Below, piece after piece: positions 17,714-26,261 of a stretch of 64,000 nt of DNA. The notes beneath the pieces were generated by a model. The model saw only the letters and a program-made list of their open reading frames with translations, was not told the origin of the DNA and did not search any database. Both the position numbers and the translations under genes were made by a program. Within the stretch, counting starts at the first letter, position 1. Each line of letters begins with the position of its first letter. Origin of the DNA: Myroides sp. NP-2 (GTDB taxonomy: Bacteria > Bacteroidota > Bacteroidia > Flavobacteriales > Flavobacteriaceae); contig NZ_JACHTD010000009.1 of the NCBI RefSeq assembly GCF_014145665.1, positions 62,001 through 126,000 of the forward strand. The letters are read 5' to 3'.

Positions 17714-18787
17714 TTAATAAACTTCGCTTTCTTTTAATTTTTCCGTATTACTTACTAACTGTAATTCATCAATAATTTTCTGAATACCGCCGTTCATTAC
17801 ACCATCTAAATCGTAAAGTGTTAATCCGATACGGTGGTCTGTAACACGTCCTTGTGGATAGTTATAGGTTCTAATTTTTGCAGAACGGTCACCACTACTT
17901 ACCTGAGAGTTACGTTTTTTAGCGTCTTCTTCTTGTTTCTTGGCCAATTCCATTTCATATAAACGAGAACGCAATACAGACAAGGCTTTATCCTTGTTTT
18001 TGTGCTGTGATTTCTCATCCTGACATTGAGCAACTAATCCCGTTGGAATATGCGTCATACGCACAGCTGACTTCGTCGTATTTACCGACTGTCCTCCAGG
18101 TCCTGACGAACAGAACAAATCAATACGAACATCGTTCATGTCAATGTGTACATCAAATTCTTCTGCCTCTGGCAATACCATTACGGTAGCAGCAGAGGTG
18201 TGTACACGTCCTTGTGTCTCTGTTTGAGGAACACGTTGTACGCGGTGTACACCTGCTTCAAACTTCAACGTTCCATAAACATCTTCTCCTGTTACCTCGA
18301 AAATAACCTCTTTGTACCCGCCTGAAGTTCCTTCATTCACGTCTACAACAGATGTTCTCCACCCTCTTGACTCACAGTATTTCGTGTACATTCTAAACAA
18401 ATCACCTGCGAAAATACTAGCTTCATCACCTCCTGTTCCCGCGCGAACTTCAACCATTACGTTTTTCGCGTCTTCTGGATCTTTCGGTATTAAAAGGAAT
18501 TTGATTTCTTCTTCTAGTTCTGGCAAACGATCTTTCGCCTCGTCTAGCTGCATCTTGGCCATCTCCACCATTTCGGCATCGCTTCCATCTGCTAAGATTT
18601 CATTCGCTTCTGCTATATTTCCTGTTAGACTTATGTATTCCGCTCGTTTCTCAACTAACTGCTTTAAGTCTTTATATTCTTTGTTTAATTGAACATAGCG
18701 CTTTTGATCCGCAATAACATCTGGTTGAATAATCAAATCAGATACTTCATCAAAACGTTGTTTAATAATTTGTAATCGATCTATCAT
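17714..18787 (-). CDS. prfA: Peptide chain release factor 1
   Basis: A 357-residue class I release factor. GGQ lies at residues 231-233 ([12 protein letters not shown]) and carries the glutamine that PrmC methylates. The anticodon-like tripeptide is P-Q-T at 187-189 ([12 protein letters not shown]), the PxT form of RF1 that reads UAA and UAG; RF2 has SPF there. This settles RF1 against RF2. A coiled N-terminal domain occupies residues 1-110. It appears to be transcribed alone. Confidence 0.96.
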   Translation of the reverse strand: MIDRLQIIKQRFDEVSDLIIQPDVIADQKRYVQLNKEYKDLKQLVEKRAEYISLTGNIAEANEILADGSDAEMVEMAKMQLDEAKDRLPELEEEIKFLLIPKDPEDAKNVMVEVRAGTGGDEASIFAGDLFRMYTKYCESRGWRTSVVDVNEGTSGGYKEVIFEVTGEDVYGTLKFEAGVHRVQRVPQTETQGRVHTSAATVMVLPEAEEFDVHIDMNDVRIDLFCSSGPGGQSVNTTKSAVRMTHIPTGLVAQCQDEKSQHKNKDKALSVLRSRLYEMELAKKQEEDAKKRNSQVSSGDRSAKIRTYNYPQGRVTDHRIGLTLYDLDGVMNGGIQKIIDELQLVSNTEKLKESEVY

Positions 18788-18831
18788 ATCTTTAAAAGAG
18801 ATAATTTAATTGGATTGCAAAGTTAAAAAAA

Positions 18832-18859
18832 AAGAGGAATATATTCGCATATTCCTCTT
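18832..18859 (-). terminator. Intrinsic terminator of the YceI-like gene
   Basis: An 11-bp perfect stem (18832-18842 with 18849-18859) encloses ATTCGC and is followed by seven or more T on the minus strand, 22 bases past the stop codon of the YceI-like gene. Confidence 0.85.
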
Positions 18860-18881
18860 CAATTCGTTTATTTATGTATTT

Positions 18882-19487
18882 TTATTTTTTAATCTCCACA
18901 GCGATTTCTACGTCAGACCATGTTTTCCCTTCGTGTAAGGCATTACAAGCTGCGTGTAAGGCTGTAAAAGCGTCTTTTGCTGCGAAGTCTTCTAGGATGT
19001 CGATTGATCCTGTTAGTTTTACTCCTGCTTCAGTCGCCTCATAAGCAAATTCTTTTTCTTTGGTAATGCCATTCAACGTTAAGTGTACTGTAACTTTTCC
19101 GTCTTTAAACTCTCCAAAAAATCCGTTGATATTACCAACTAATTTAGTAAAGAAATTCAAGCGCAATGTCTCGTCTCTTGCTGGATCTCCAGTACTAGCT
19201 GAACTCGTAACAATAGCGAATTGAGCTCCTTTTAACCCCTCTTCTAAGGTCGCCGCTTCACGGTTTACTTCTGACAATTTGATCTCGTCAAAAGTTCCCT
19301 TTACGCCAACTTTAGCTGGTGTTTTAAATGCTGTCCACTCAACGGTATACGTCAACTCCTTTTGTTTTGGCGTTTCCGCTGTTTGTTCTACTCCTTGCTC
19401 AGGCGCAGTTGTATCGGTTGATTTTTTATCTCCACATGAAATAGCTACTAAACTAACTAAAGCAAGCGCTAAAATTGATTTTTTCAT
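18882..19487 (-). CDS. YceI-like lipoprotein
   Basis: The ATG at 19487 gives a 201-residue protein with a lipoprotein signal (LVSLVAISCGDKK). After a Thr/Glu-rich linker comes a YceI-like lipocalin-type beta-barrel: YTVEWTAFKTPAKVGVKGTF near residues 46-65, RDETLRLNFF near 105, and VHLTLNGITKEKEF. YceI proteins bind isoprenoid-type ligands in their barrel; the ligand here is unknown. It stands alone between terminators. Confidence 0.82.
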   Translation of the reverse strand: MKKSILALALVSLVAISCGDKKSTDTTAPEQGVEQTAETPKQKELTYTVEWTAFKTPAKVGVKGTFDEIKLSEVNREAATLEEGLKGAQFAIVTSSASTGDPARDETLRLNFFTKLVGNINGFFGEFKDGKVTVHLTLNGITKEKEFAYEATEAGVKLTGSIDILEDFAAKDAFTALHAACNALHEGKTWSDVEIAVEIKK

Positions 19488-19738
19488 ACTGTTTTTGAGT
19501 TTTATTGTCTTAAAGCAACTAATGTACAAAAAGCAATTTACAATTCAACTTGCTTAAAAATTAAAATTTACTTAAAATATTTGGGAACTCCCTACATGCT
19601 CTAAAATGCCAGCTTGATTTTCTGTTTTCCTTCCAACTGTCTAAAGCAGCCTCCATTAACAGCTTTTAGTATAGGGAGAGAAATAGTGTTTGCCGCGCTG
19701 CAAGTAACATAATTTCTAGGGGATTTTTTCTGGTCTTG

Positions 19739-19807
19739 TTCGAGTCTTGTTCGAGTCTCCTTCGGTAAAATGGCTTCTAACCCAATGAAACACGAACAAG
19801 ACTCGAA
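19739..19807. repeat. 15-bp inverted repeat with 39-base spacer
   Basis: The arms 19739-19753 and 19793-19807 are perfect complements. The spacer and flanks carry the smaller crossed pair TTCGGTA/TACCGAA, so alternative or pseudoknot-like folds are possible. A T-rich stretch (GATTTTTTCTGG, 19722 on) lies just to the left, not where a terminator tract should be on the plus strand. Confidence 0.55.
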
Positions 19808-20109
19808 GAAGTACCGAAGAAAACACAAAAACAAACACATACCAAACTGATTGCAGGCACTTTATCTCAATTTCTTGTGAAAAATAATGCCCTTTTATAC
19901 CCTTGTAAGGTAAAATGTGGTAGTTAAGGATAAGGGGTGTTTTTACACTACTTCAATTTGTTTACGTTTGTAGTGCATGCATGTAGGGACTGAAGGGGAA
20001 GCAAGGATTCTACAAGACCTAACAACAACTAAATCAGCTAGATTATGACAGAAAGTATAGACAGAATTTTGGACAGGGGAAACGGAATGAACTTCGCTTT
20101 TGGATATAA

Positions 20110-20145
20110 AAAAACAGCAAGAGCGAAAAGCTGCCTGCTGTTTTT
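20110..20145 (-). terminator. Intrinsic terminator of pepD
   Basis: AAAAACAGCA (20110-20119) pairs with TGCTGTTTTT (20136-20145) around 16 bases. The left arm continues into more A, which gives a T tract on the minus strand. It lies just past the pepD stop codon. Confidence 0.75.
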
Positions 20146-20171
20146 ATAGGGTTAACGATCTTGAGATACGT

Positions 20172-21644
20172 TTATTTCTTTAGTGGAATTTGCTTTAAGA
20201 TTTCTAAAACGAAGTTCCAAAATTTTTGTAGTGATTCAATATTAGCACGTTCTGCAGGAGAGTGTGCTCCTTTGATCGTAGGACCAAAAGAAATCATGTC
20301 CATCTCTGGGTAATGAGTTCCTAAGATTCCACATTCTAAGCCAGCGTGACAAGCGACTACATTTGGTTTTTCACTGTGTTGTTTTTCGTAAATATCAACT
20401 AAAACATCTAGAATTTCAGAATCTGGGTTTGGACTCCATCCTGGGTATGAACCTGAGAACTCTACTTCACATCCCATCAATTCAAATGCTGCACGTAAAC
20501 CGTTGGCAACGTCCATTTTAGAAGATTCAACAGAAGAACGTGTTAAACATTTTACTGTTAGCTGTCCTTGCCCTACTTCTACTTTTGCAATATTGTTTGA
20601 AGCTTCTACTAAATCGTCAAAATCAGGGCTCATGCGGAATACGCCATTGTGTGCTGCGTACATTGAACGCACAAAGAAGTATTGCGCCATAGACGGCATT
20701 ACTTTTTTCGGTGTTTCTGCCTCGTCTAATTTCTCAAAAATAACCTCTAACCCTGGATCTACGGTGTGTAATTCCGCTTTGATTTCTTCTACAATTTGCG
20801 TCATATCATACACAAAAGCTTCGTCATACATCTGAGCGATCACCACTGTTGCTACACTTTCACGTGGAATAGCGTTGCGCAAGCTTCCTCCTTTGATTGT
20901 TGCGATTTGCAAGCCAAAGTTGTCAAAAGAATCAAATAACAAGCGGTTCATGATTTTATTGGCATTCCCCAAACCTTTGTGGATGTCCATGCCCGAGTGT
21001 CCTCCGTTTAATCCTTTGACAGTAATGCGGTATCCCACTGCATTTTCTGGCGCGTCTTCTTCATCGTATTCTGCAGCGGCTGTTACATCAATTCCTCCTG
21101 CACATCCGATATCGATTTCATCGTCTTCTTCTGTATCTAAATTTAGTAAGATTTCACCTTCTAGCAATCCTCCTTTTAGGCCTTTTGCCCCTGTCATTCC
21201 CGTTTCTTCATCAATTGTAAACAAGGCTTCAATTGCCGGATGTGGGATATCTTTACTCTCTAGGATTGCCATAATTGTAGCCACACCTAGGCCGTTGTCC
21301 GCTCCTAAAGTAGTTCCCTTAGCGCGTACCCATCCATCTTCTACATACATTTCGATTCCCTGTGTATCGAAATCAAAATCTGTATCATTATTTTTTTGGT
21401 GAACCATATCCAAATGCGATTGCATCACAATGGTCTTTCTGTTCTCCATTCCAGCTGTAGCCGGTTTTTTAATGATTACGTTTCCTACTTCATCTTGGAT
21501 TGTTTCCAACCCCAACGATTTTCCAAAGTCTACCATAAAAGCAATTACGCGTTCTTCTTTTTTTGAAGGACGAGGCACTGCATTCAAATCGGCAAACTTA
21601 TTCCAAACTTGTTTTGGCTCTAAGTTTCTTATTTCTTGATTCAT
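20172..21644 (-). CDS. pepD: Aminoacyl-histidine dipeptidase (M20 family peptidase D)
   Basis: A 490-residue cytoplasmic metallopeptidase of the M20C/PepD family, which hydrolyses Xaa-His and similar dipeptides. Metal-ligand and catalytic segments are visible: VMQSHLDMVHQ (about residues 75-85, His and catalytic Asp), GADNGLGVA (about 118-126), FTIDEETGMTGAKGL (the catalytic Glu and metal Glu near 150), NLDTEEDDEIDIGCAGG, and the distal VACHAGLECGIL with a C-terminal His ligand near GAHSPAERA. The internal lid domain with GGHSGMDI lies around residue 215. It is transcribed alone. Confidence 0.93.
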   Translation of the reverse strand: MNQEIRNLEPKQVWNKFADLNAVPRPSKKEERVIAFMVDFGKSLGLETIQDEVGNVIIKKPATAGMENRKTIVMQSHLDMVHQKNNDTDFDFDTQGIEMYVEDGWVRAKGTTLGADNGLGVATIMAILESKDIPHPAIEALFTIDEETGMTGAKGLKGGLLEGEILLNLDTEEDDEIDIGCAGGIDVTAAAEYDEEDAPENAVGYRITVKGLNGGHSGMDIHKGLGNANKIMNRLLFDSFDNFGLQIATIKGGSLRNAIPRESVATVVIAQMYDEAFVYDMTQIVEEIKAELHTVDPGLEVIFEKLDEAETPKKVMPSMAQYFFVRSMYAAHNGVFRMSPDFDDLVEASNNIAKVEVGQGQLTVKCLTRSSVESSKMDVANGLRAAFELMGCEVEFSGSYPGWSPNPDSEILDVLVDIYEKQHSEKPNVVACHAGLECGILGTHYPEMDMISFGPTIKGAHSPAERANIESLQKFWNFVLEILKQIPLKK

Positions 21645-21786
21645 AATATCACTATAAATTCGTATTATTCCTTGTTCTTCAAAGGTAAACTATTCTCTTT
21701 AAAAATGGGCGAATTGGTTAGTTTTGTTGACGTTCATCCGCAGCAATGCTAAAACAACCTTAAATATTTACTTAAACAAGTACAGT

Positions 21787-22628
21787 TTAAGCAACTCTAG
21801 GTGAGGTAATTGTAGTTCCGATACTAGCAAAAACCACACAAGCAACAGACAGCCATTGCACTAGGCTTAGGGCTTCACCTAAAAAAATTAATCCACTTAA
21901 GGCTGCGAATGCGGGATGTAAACTCGTCAAAATGCTAAAGCTCTTTGGGGGAATTCGCTTCATGGCTACCAGGTCTAAGGTAAAAGGCAAAGAGCTCGAC
22001 AAAATGGCAACAGCAAGTCCTATGAAGAACAACGGCCAAGTTAGGTGCACTAAACCGCAGAGGCAATTCCAACAGGCACAATAATCATGGCGGCAAATAC
22101 AGTTCCGATAGACACAGCTGTTCGTCCGTCGATGAGTTGGGTGACTTTAGTTCCCATTACGATATAGCCTACCCAAAACATACCTGCCATAAAAGCCATG
22201 CCTAATCCCACTAGATCTACATTACTGCTTTTCCAAGGCACAATGAGCAATATACCGATACACGCGAGTATCGCCCAAAGAACATCCAATAGTCGGCGCG
22301 ATAAAAACAAGGCCAATAGCAGAGGACCGACAAATTCAACGGTTACTCCCAAGCCCAATGGTACGCGCTCAATGGCAAAGTAAAACAGCAAATTCATTCC
22401 ACCGATACTTACTCCATATCCCAAGCAGCACAGCCATTGTTTTTTCGTTAAAGCTTTTAGATTGGGCCTATTAATTACTAGTAGTAAGATAGCAGATAGA
22501 CCAATACGCAAGGAGCTTGCACCAGCTGGCCCTAAAACAGGAAACAGCTTTTTTGCTAAAGACGCACCACCTTGTACACACATAATTGAGGTCAAGGCAG
22601 CCGAAATAGCCGTTCTTTTTTCACTCAT
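21787..22628 (-). pseudogene. RhtA-like EamA exporter broken by a single-base frameshift
   Basis: Two adjacent reading frames together make one RhtA-type (threonine/homoserine exporter-like) transporter. The first runs from 22628 to a TAG at 22052-22050, ending VPVGIASAV. The second frame picks up there and carries on with the expected second half (GLAVAILSSSLPFTLDLVAMKRI, then the final helices to ITSPRVA). In the family the join reads roughly ASAG-x-x-L; adding one G to the GCGGTTT at the join restores it as SAGLVH without a stop. So one base is missing, either as a real mutation or a sequence error. Translation restart at the overlapping GTG (TAGTG) could still give a half-protein. Confidence 0.75.
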
Positions 22629-22915
22629 TTCAACCAATTAAACCGAGCGTTTTATATCAAAAGTGAACAAAACCCCCATTTGCTGCAAAAGTACTGCTTC
22701 AAGCGTAGTATCCCAATGAAAAAGTGGTTTTTATTTTAGAAGCAGAGCGAATTAACCCCAGCCTAAGCGATAGACGTATGAACAAAGTAAGTGTACAACA
22801 TAGCCCGGAATTAGTGATTAAAGCATCCTATAGTACGGTTTTAGAGCTAATAAAAGACATAGGAAGTAGAAGTGCTTTGCAGTATTTGGCTAATGCTCAC
22901 GCTGGGGTAAAGGTG
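22629..22915. other. 287-base gap between two leftward genes
   Basis: No gene is supported. An open frame on the plus strand runs here and into the next gene, but it lacks any family resemblance. A loose inverted repeat pairs ACCCCAGC near 22755 with GCTGGGGT at 22901. There is no clear terminator for the acyl-CoA-dehydrogenase-like gene. Confidence 0.3.
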
Positions 22916-23932
22916 CTACTTCTTTACTTCCGCTCTAAAATTGGCGTGTTGTGTAGCGGTAAAGAAATCACAGAAAACCTGATGTATCGGTTGGTCAACC
23001 TGCGTTCCTTTAATCCCTAATTGGGTATATACTTGGATTACTTGCGGTATTAGTTGTTCTACTATGCATCGACCGTAGTGGTGAATCTCTTCCTCTAATG
23101 CTGCAGAAATGGGTAGGTGCTGCTCTAATATTCCTTCAAGTTGAATCGCGTAAGTTAAAATTCCCTCCAAGGCAATCTGTATGCGTTGCTGATGGGTATA
23201 TATGCGGTCAGAACCCAAAGTATTGGCTGCTTCTTCCATGAAATGAGCGGCCATCCCCAAATAGTTAACGAGGAGGGTTAAATCAGCAAATAAGCGAAAG
23301 GGAATCTTGGTGATTGCATCATCAGTATAAAACACATCATATACAAAGCGGTAATCTGCAGGAATCACTGCTTCTTTTACTACAAAAGAATAGGTTCCCG
23401 TGGCTTTCATCCCCATGGATTTCCAATTAGGAATAATATTCACTTGTGATTTGGGAATGATAAAGGAGTGAACAACCGCTGTACCAGTATCGTCTACAAC
23501 AGGTTTACCTTGCTTGAGCAGCTTGGCATTGAGGGTAAAATGGCTGAGATAAGGTGCTCCAGTGGCATACTCCCACTGTCCATGTACCACAAAGGTTCCA
23601 TCGGCTTGTTCATCGGCAGTTCCGCCTAGCATACCACTGCCTCCAAAACAGGTATACTCACTAGCAAACAGGGCTTTTGCTGTATTGGGTTGCATATTTC
23701 GCGAAAAATAATTGGCTCCTGCGCAGAGCGTCAACATCCATCCTAAACTGCCATCTATTTTGGCCCAATCATATAAGTAGAGTAAGCCTGTTTTAAAATC
23801 ACAACCCAACCCCCCATAGGCTTGAGGTACCCATATTTGCAGCCATCGCTCTTTGTAAATATGGGAAATAACTTCATCTGAAATGGCCGTTGCTCCTTGC
23901 ATGGCCTTTCTCAATTCACTAGCGTTTAACAT
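22916..23932 (-). CDS. Acyl-CoA-dehydrogenase-like flavoprotein in a TPP-riboswitch operon
   Basis: A 338-residue protein with the layout of acyl-CoA dehydrogenases and the related flavin-dependent monooxygenases: an N-terminal helical domain with WVPQAYGGLGCDFKTGLL (about residues 33-50), a middle beta-domain starting TCFGGSGMLGGTADEQ (about 95-110), GTYSFVVKEAVIPADY (about 178-193), and a helical C-terminal domain. It is shorter than usual (about 380). No catalytic Glu can be assigned with confidence. It overlaps the end of pnuT by 14 bases, so it is expressed from the same TPP-controlled transcript. A role in using or salvaging a thiamine-related compound is suggested by context only. Confidence 0.75.
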   Translation of the reverse strand: MLNASELRKAMQGATAISDEVISHIYKERWLQIWVPQAYGGLGCDFKTGLLYLYDWAKIDGSLGWMLTLCAGANYFSRNMQPNTAKALFASEYTCFGGSGMLGGTADEQADGTFVVHGQWEYATGAPYLSHFTLNAKLLKQGKPVVDDTGTAVVHSFIIPKSQVNIIPNWKSMGMKATGTYSFVVKEAVIPADYRFVYDVFYTDDAITKIPFRLFADLTLLVNYLGMAAHFMEEAANTLGSDRIYTHQQRIQIALEGILTYAIQLEGILEQHLPISAALEEEIHHYGRCIVEQLIPQVIQVYTQLGIKGTQVDQPIHQVFCDFFTATQHANFRAEVKK

Positions 23933-24515
23933 ACTCTTCTTCTTTTAAAATTTTATTCCACTTGACATAGCCCAATACTGCAACAACAAATAAAAACACA
24001 GTTAACCCCGCATATAGGTATAAATTTTTGTGCAACATCAACGGCACAGAAATAAAATTACTGATATTCAATAAAATCCAGTTTTCTATTTTTCGTTTGG
24101 CCATCAACCACATCCCTGCCCATGCAAATGCAGTCACTAAAGAATCCCAAATGGGAACATCTGAATCGGTATATTGGGTGAGAAATAGCCAAAATAATCC
24201 AAAAGTGAAGCTGACAATGCCCAAAACAATCCACTTGTCTGTTGCATTTGTTCGCGAGATTTTTGCTTCTTCTTTTTGTTTGCCGTATTTCCAGAATAAC
24301 CAGCCGTAGATGCTCATACCCAAATAGTATAGGTTGAGCGTAAATTCTGCATATAGCTTGGCGGTAATCATCACGTAAAGTGTTAGGGAGATACCCGCAA
24401 TTCCAAAAAGATAATTGTTGGAGTTATTCCTCGAAGCAAGTACAACTTGAATCATAGAAAAAAAGACACCGAGCCATTCGGTCCACGTAGTTTGTTGTAA
24501 GATTTCCTGCATCAT
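23919..24515 (-). CDS. pnuT: PnuC/PnuT-type transporter, probably for thiamine
   Basis: A 198-residue membrane protein of the PnuC family: about seven helices, with TEWLGVFFSMIQVVLASRNN (conserved helix 1-2 region, residues 12-30) and NYLFGIAGI, followed by the aromatic WLFWKYG (about 91-97). PnuC members carry nicotinamide riboside, while PnuT members carry thiamine. The TPP riboswitch immediately upstream makes thiamine the likely substrate. It starts ATGATG at 24515 and overlaps the downstream flavoprotein gene. I am sure of the family, less sure of the substrate. Confidence 0.85.
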   Translation of the reverse strand: MMQEILQQTTWTEWLGVFFSMIQVVLASRNNSNNYLFGIAGISLTLYVMITAKLYAEFTLNLYYLGMSIYGWLFWKYGKQKEEAKISRTNATDKWIVLGIVSFTFGLFWLFLTQYTDSDVPIWDSLVTAFAWAGMWLMAKRKIENWILLNISNFISVPLMLHKNLYLYAGLTVFLFVVAVLGYVKWNKILKEEEYVKR

Positions 24516-24538
24516 ATTAACTTAACTAAAGTAAATGA

Positions 24539-24548
24539 TGAGATGATA
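24539..24548 (-). promoter_or_regulatory. Candidate expression-platform strand of the TPP riboswitch
   Basis: In the RNA, TATCATCTCA (24548-24539) is a perfect 10-base complement of TGAGATGATA in the riboswitch core (24615-24606). The two can pair only when the aptamer is not folded around TPP, which gives a simple switch. It lies about 25 bases upstream of the pnuT start codon. Confidence 0.5.
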
Positions 24549-24551
24549 AAT

Positions 24552-24645
24552 GGTTGATCCCTACGCTAGCATTACCTAGATCAGGTGCGGAAACTGGTTC
24601 CAGGGTATCATCTCAGCCACACCATGGTGTAGCACCCCTTTCAAG
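24552..24645 (-). promoter_or_regulatory. TPP (thiamine pyrophosphate) riboswitch
   Basis: Read on the minus strand, the aptamer has the THI-box parts in order: AAGGGGTGCT, then CTGAGATGATACCC, then a variable P3 arm, then ACCTGATCTAGGTAATGC and TAGCGTAGGGATCA. These match the conserved CUGAGA, ACCUGAUC and GGUAAUGCCAGCGUAGGGA blocks, with GCTAGCG replacing GCCAGCG. Binding of thiamine pyrophosphate normally lowers expression of the downstream gene. A weak promoter-like CACCTTTG lies just upstream (24656-24649). Confidence 0.93.
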
Positions 24646-24758
24646 TGACAAAGGTGACATTTTTTTTTCATACAAAAAAATTTAGGAAATAGCTGTGTGT
24701 GCATAAAAAACAACCGTCAGTTAATCAGCGTTTTACAACTACCCTCCTCCTGCTTCAA

Positions 24759-26174
24759 CTATACACACCCTAGGCTAAGGGTTCCTATTCGTTTGAGTTG
24801 TTGTTCTATTTCTTTGGTCCAAGGCAAGCCAATACTGATTCGAATACAGTTTTGAAACTGTCCTTGTACCGTAAACATTCGCCCTGGTGCAATACTAATA
24901 CCTTCTTTCAAACAACGGTCGTACAACTTCAGGGTATTGACCTTTTCGTCAAATTCAATCCACAATGACAACCCACCTTCAGGACGGGTAACTTTTGTAC
25001 CTGCTGGAAATTCATTCACGATAACCGCGAGCATTTTTTGATAGTTGGCAAACAAGCTTTGCCTCAATTTGCGCAAGTGTTTTTCGTATTTTCCCGACTT
25101 AATAAAATTCGCAACTGCTTCTTGAACAATGGCGGGGGATGAAATAGAGTGAATTAATTTCTGCTCAATGACTTTGTCTTGATATTTTCCTGCACTAACC
25201 CAACCCACGCGATAGCCTGGGGCTAAGGTCTTAGAAACGGCACTACACCACAGCACATTACCTGTTGTGTCAAACGCTTTACAACACATGGGGCGCTTAC
25301 CGCTGAAGTTTAAATCTCCATATACATCATCTTCAATCAAGGGAATAGAATGAGAAGCAAGTAGCTCCACCACTTTCTTTTTGTTTTCGATAGGCATACA
25401 ACTACCTAAAGGTGTGTTGTAATTGGTAATCAACAAACAAATATCAATCATCGGGCATACGCGTTCTAAGGCGTCGAGTTTTACTCCAGTAACGGGATCT
25501 GTCGGCAGTTCTAATACTTTAAAACCCAAATCAATTGCCAGTTGAAAGATTCCAGGATAACACGGACTCTCGATAGCAACGGTATCGCCCGCTTTTCCCA
25601 GTGCTAATAAGCAGAGGGATATGGCGTGTATGCTTCCATTGGTCGTTACTACTTCATCCTCGGTAAGCGCACCTCCCCACGTCATGGAACGAGCGGCAAT
25701 CATTCGCCTGAGGTTGATATTGCCTTGAACACCTTCATAGTCCACTCCCCCGTATTTCATTTCTTTCGCCGCCTGAATAATTTCCTTTTTCATCTGAGCA
25801 GCAGGTAAAAACTCCCCATAGAGTGAGTTGAAAGAAAATAAAGTCAAGGCTTCATTTCCCATATGGGAATAGACTTTATTGATGATCTTTTTAGGGACAT
25901 CCATATCGGCTAATGGCGTTGGATTACTCGCCTTTGGCAAGGGAAAATGAGGGTAATGCACATGACTTACAAAATAACCCGATTGGGGAACGGCAAGGAC
26001 TAAAGATTGAGATTCGAGTTCCAAATAGATGCGTTTTGCCGTATTCATACTGATATTGTACGTCCTACACAACTCGCGTATTGAAGGAAGGCGATCGCCT
26101 TTTTTGAAAATGCCGTTTCGAATTTGATTGGCCAGCTTTTCCGCTAGGCGCAAATAGATGAATTTTTCTTCCAT
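24759..26174 (-). CDS. MocR-type regulator (GntR DNA-binding domain fused to an aminotransferase fold)
   Basis: The ATG at 26174 gives 471 residues. Residues 1-75 form a GntR winged helix (LANQIRNGIFKKGDRLPSIREL then YNISMNTAKRIYLELES). After a linker, residues about 110-465 form a PLP-dependent aminotransferase-like domain. The PLP lysine lies in AVSKTLAPGYRVGWV and the Asp/Tyr of the cofactor pocket in LIEDDVYGDL. Such MocR/PdxR proteins are transcriptional regulators that often control an adjacent transporter. A divergent DMT transporter gene sits 87 bases away and is the obvious target. The effector is not known from the sequence. Confidence 0.9.
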   Translation of the reverse strand: MEEKFIYLRLAEKLANQIRNGIFKKGDRLPSIRELCRTYNISMNTAKRIYLELESQSLVLAVPQSGYFVSHVHYPHFPLPKASNPTPLADMDVPKKIINKVYSHMGNEALTLFSFNSLYGEFLPAAQMKKEIIQAAKEMKYGGVDYEGVQGNINLRRMIAARSMTWGGALTEDEVVTTNGSIHAISLCLLALGKAGDTVAIESPCYPGIFQLAIDLGFKVLELPTDPVTGVKLDALERVCPMIDICLLITNYNTPLGSCMPIENKKKVVELLASHSIPLIEDDVYGDLNFSGKRPMCCKAFDTTGNVLWCSAVSKTLAPGYRVGWVSAGKYQDKVIEQKLIHSISSPAIVQEAVANFIKSGKYEKHLRKLRQSLFANYQKMLAVIVNEFPAGTKVTRPEGGLSLWIEFDEKVNTLKLYDRCLKEGISIAPGRMFTVQGQFQNCIRISIGLPWTKEIEQQLKRIGTLSLGCV

Positions 26175-26236
26175 AAAATATACTGTACCCATCCAAAGAT
26201 ACAAAACTGCGACTGTGTTTGTTTCTAATTTCGCTT

Positions 26237-26244
26237 TACTTTTG
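26237..26244 (+). promoter_or_regulatory. -7 promoter element of the divergent DMT transporter
   Basis: TACTTTTG at 26237-26244 is an exact TAnnTTTG box, 17 bases before the start ATG at 26262. A TTTG at 26218-26221 is the only upstream candidate and lies closer than usual. The MocR regulator probably binds in this 87-base divergent gap. Confidence 0.5.
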
Positions 26245-26261
26245 AAAAAAAATAGAAATAC

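Larger units (their letters stand above)
19488..20171. other. 684-base gene-free region with an inverted repeat and direct repeats
   Basis: No convincing gene. A 15-bp perfect inverted repeat, TTCGAGTCTTGTTCG at 19739-19753 and its complement at 19793-19807, flanks 39 bases. The left arm overlaps a tandem direct repeat (TCTTGTTCGAG twice, 19734-19755). A second pair, TTCGGTA at 19761 and TACCGAA at 19812, crosses the first. The region from about 19980 to 20100 shows neither coding signal nor recognised structure. The pepD terminator lies at its right end. It may be the remains of a mobile or repeat element. Confidence 0.4.

Noticed and set aside
19601-19840. 79-codon leftward ORF in the gene-free region
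   Set aside because: It is built largely from the inverted and direct repeats, has no plausible fold and lacks family resemblance.
22724-23020. 98-codon rightward ORF overlapping the acyl-CoA-dehydrogenase-like gene
   Set aside because: Half of it is antisense to a better gene and it shows no recognised domain.
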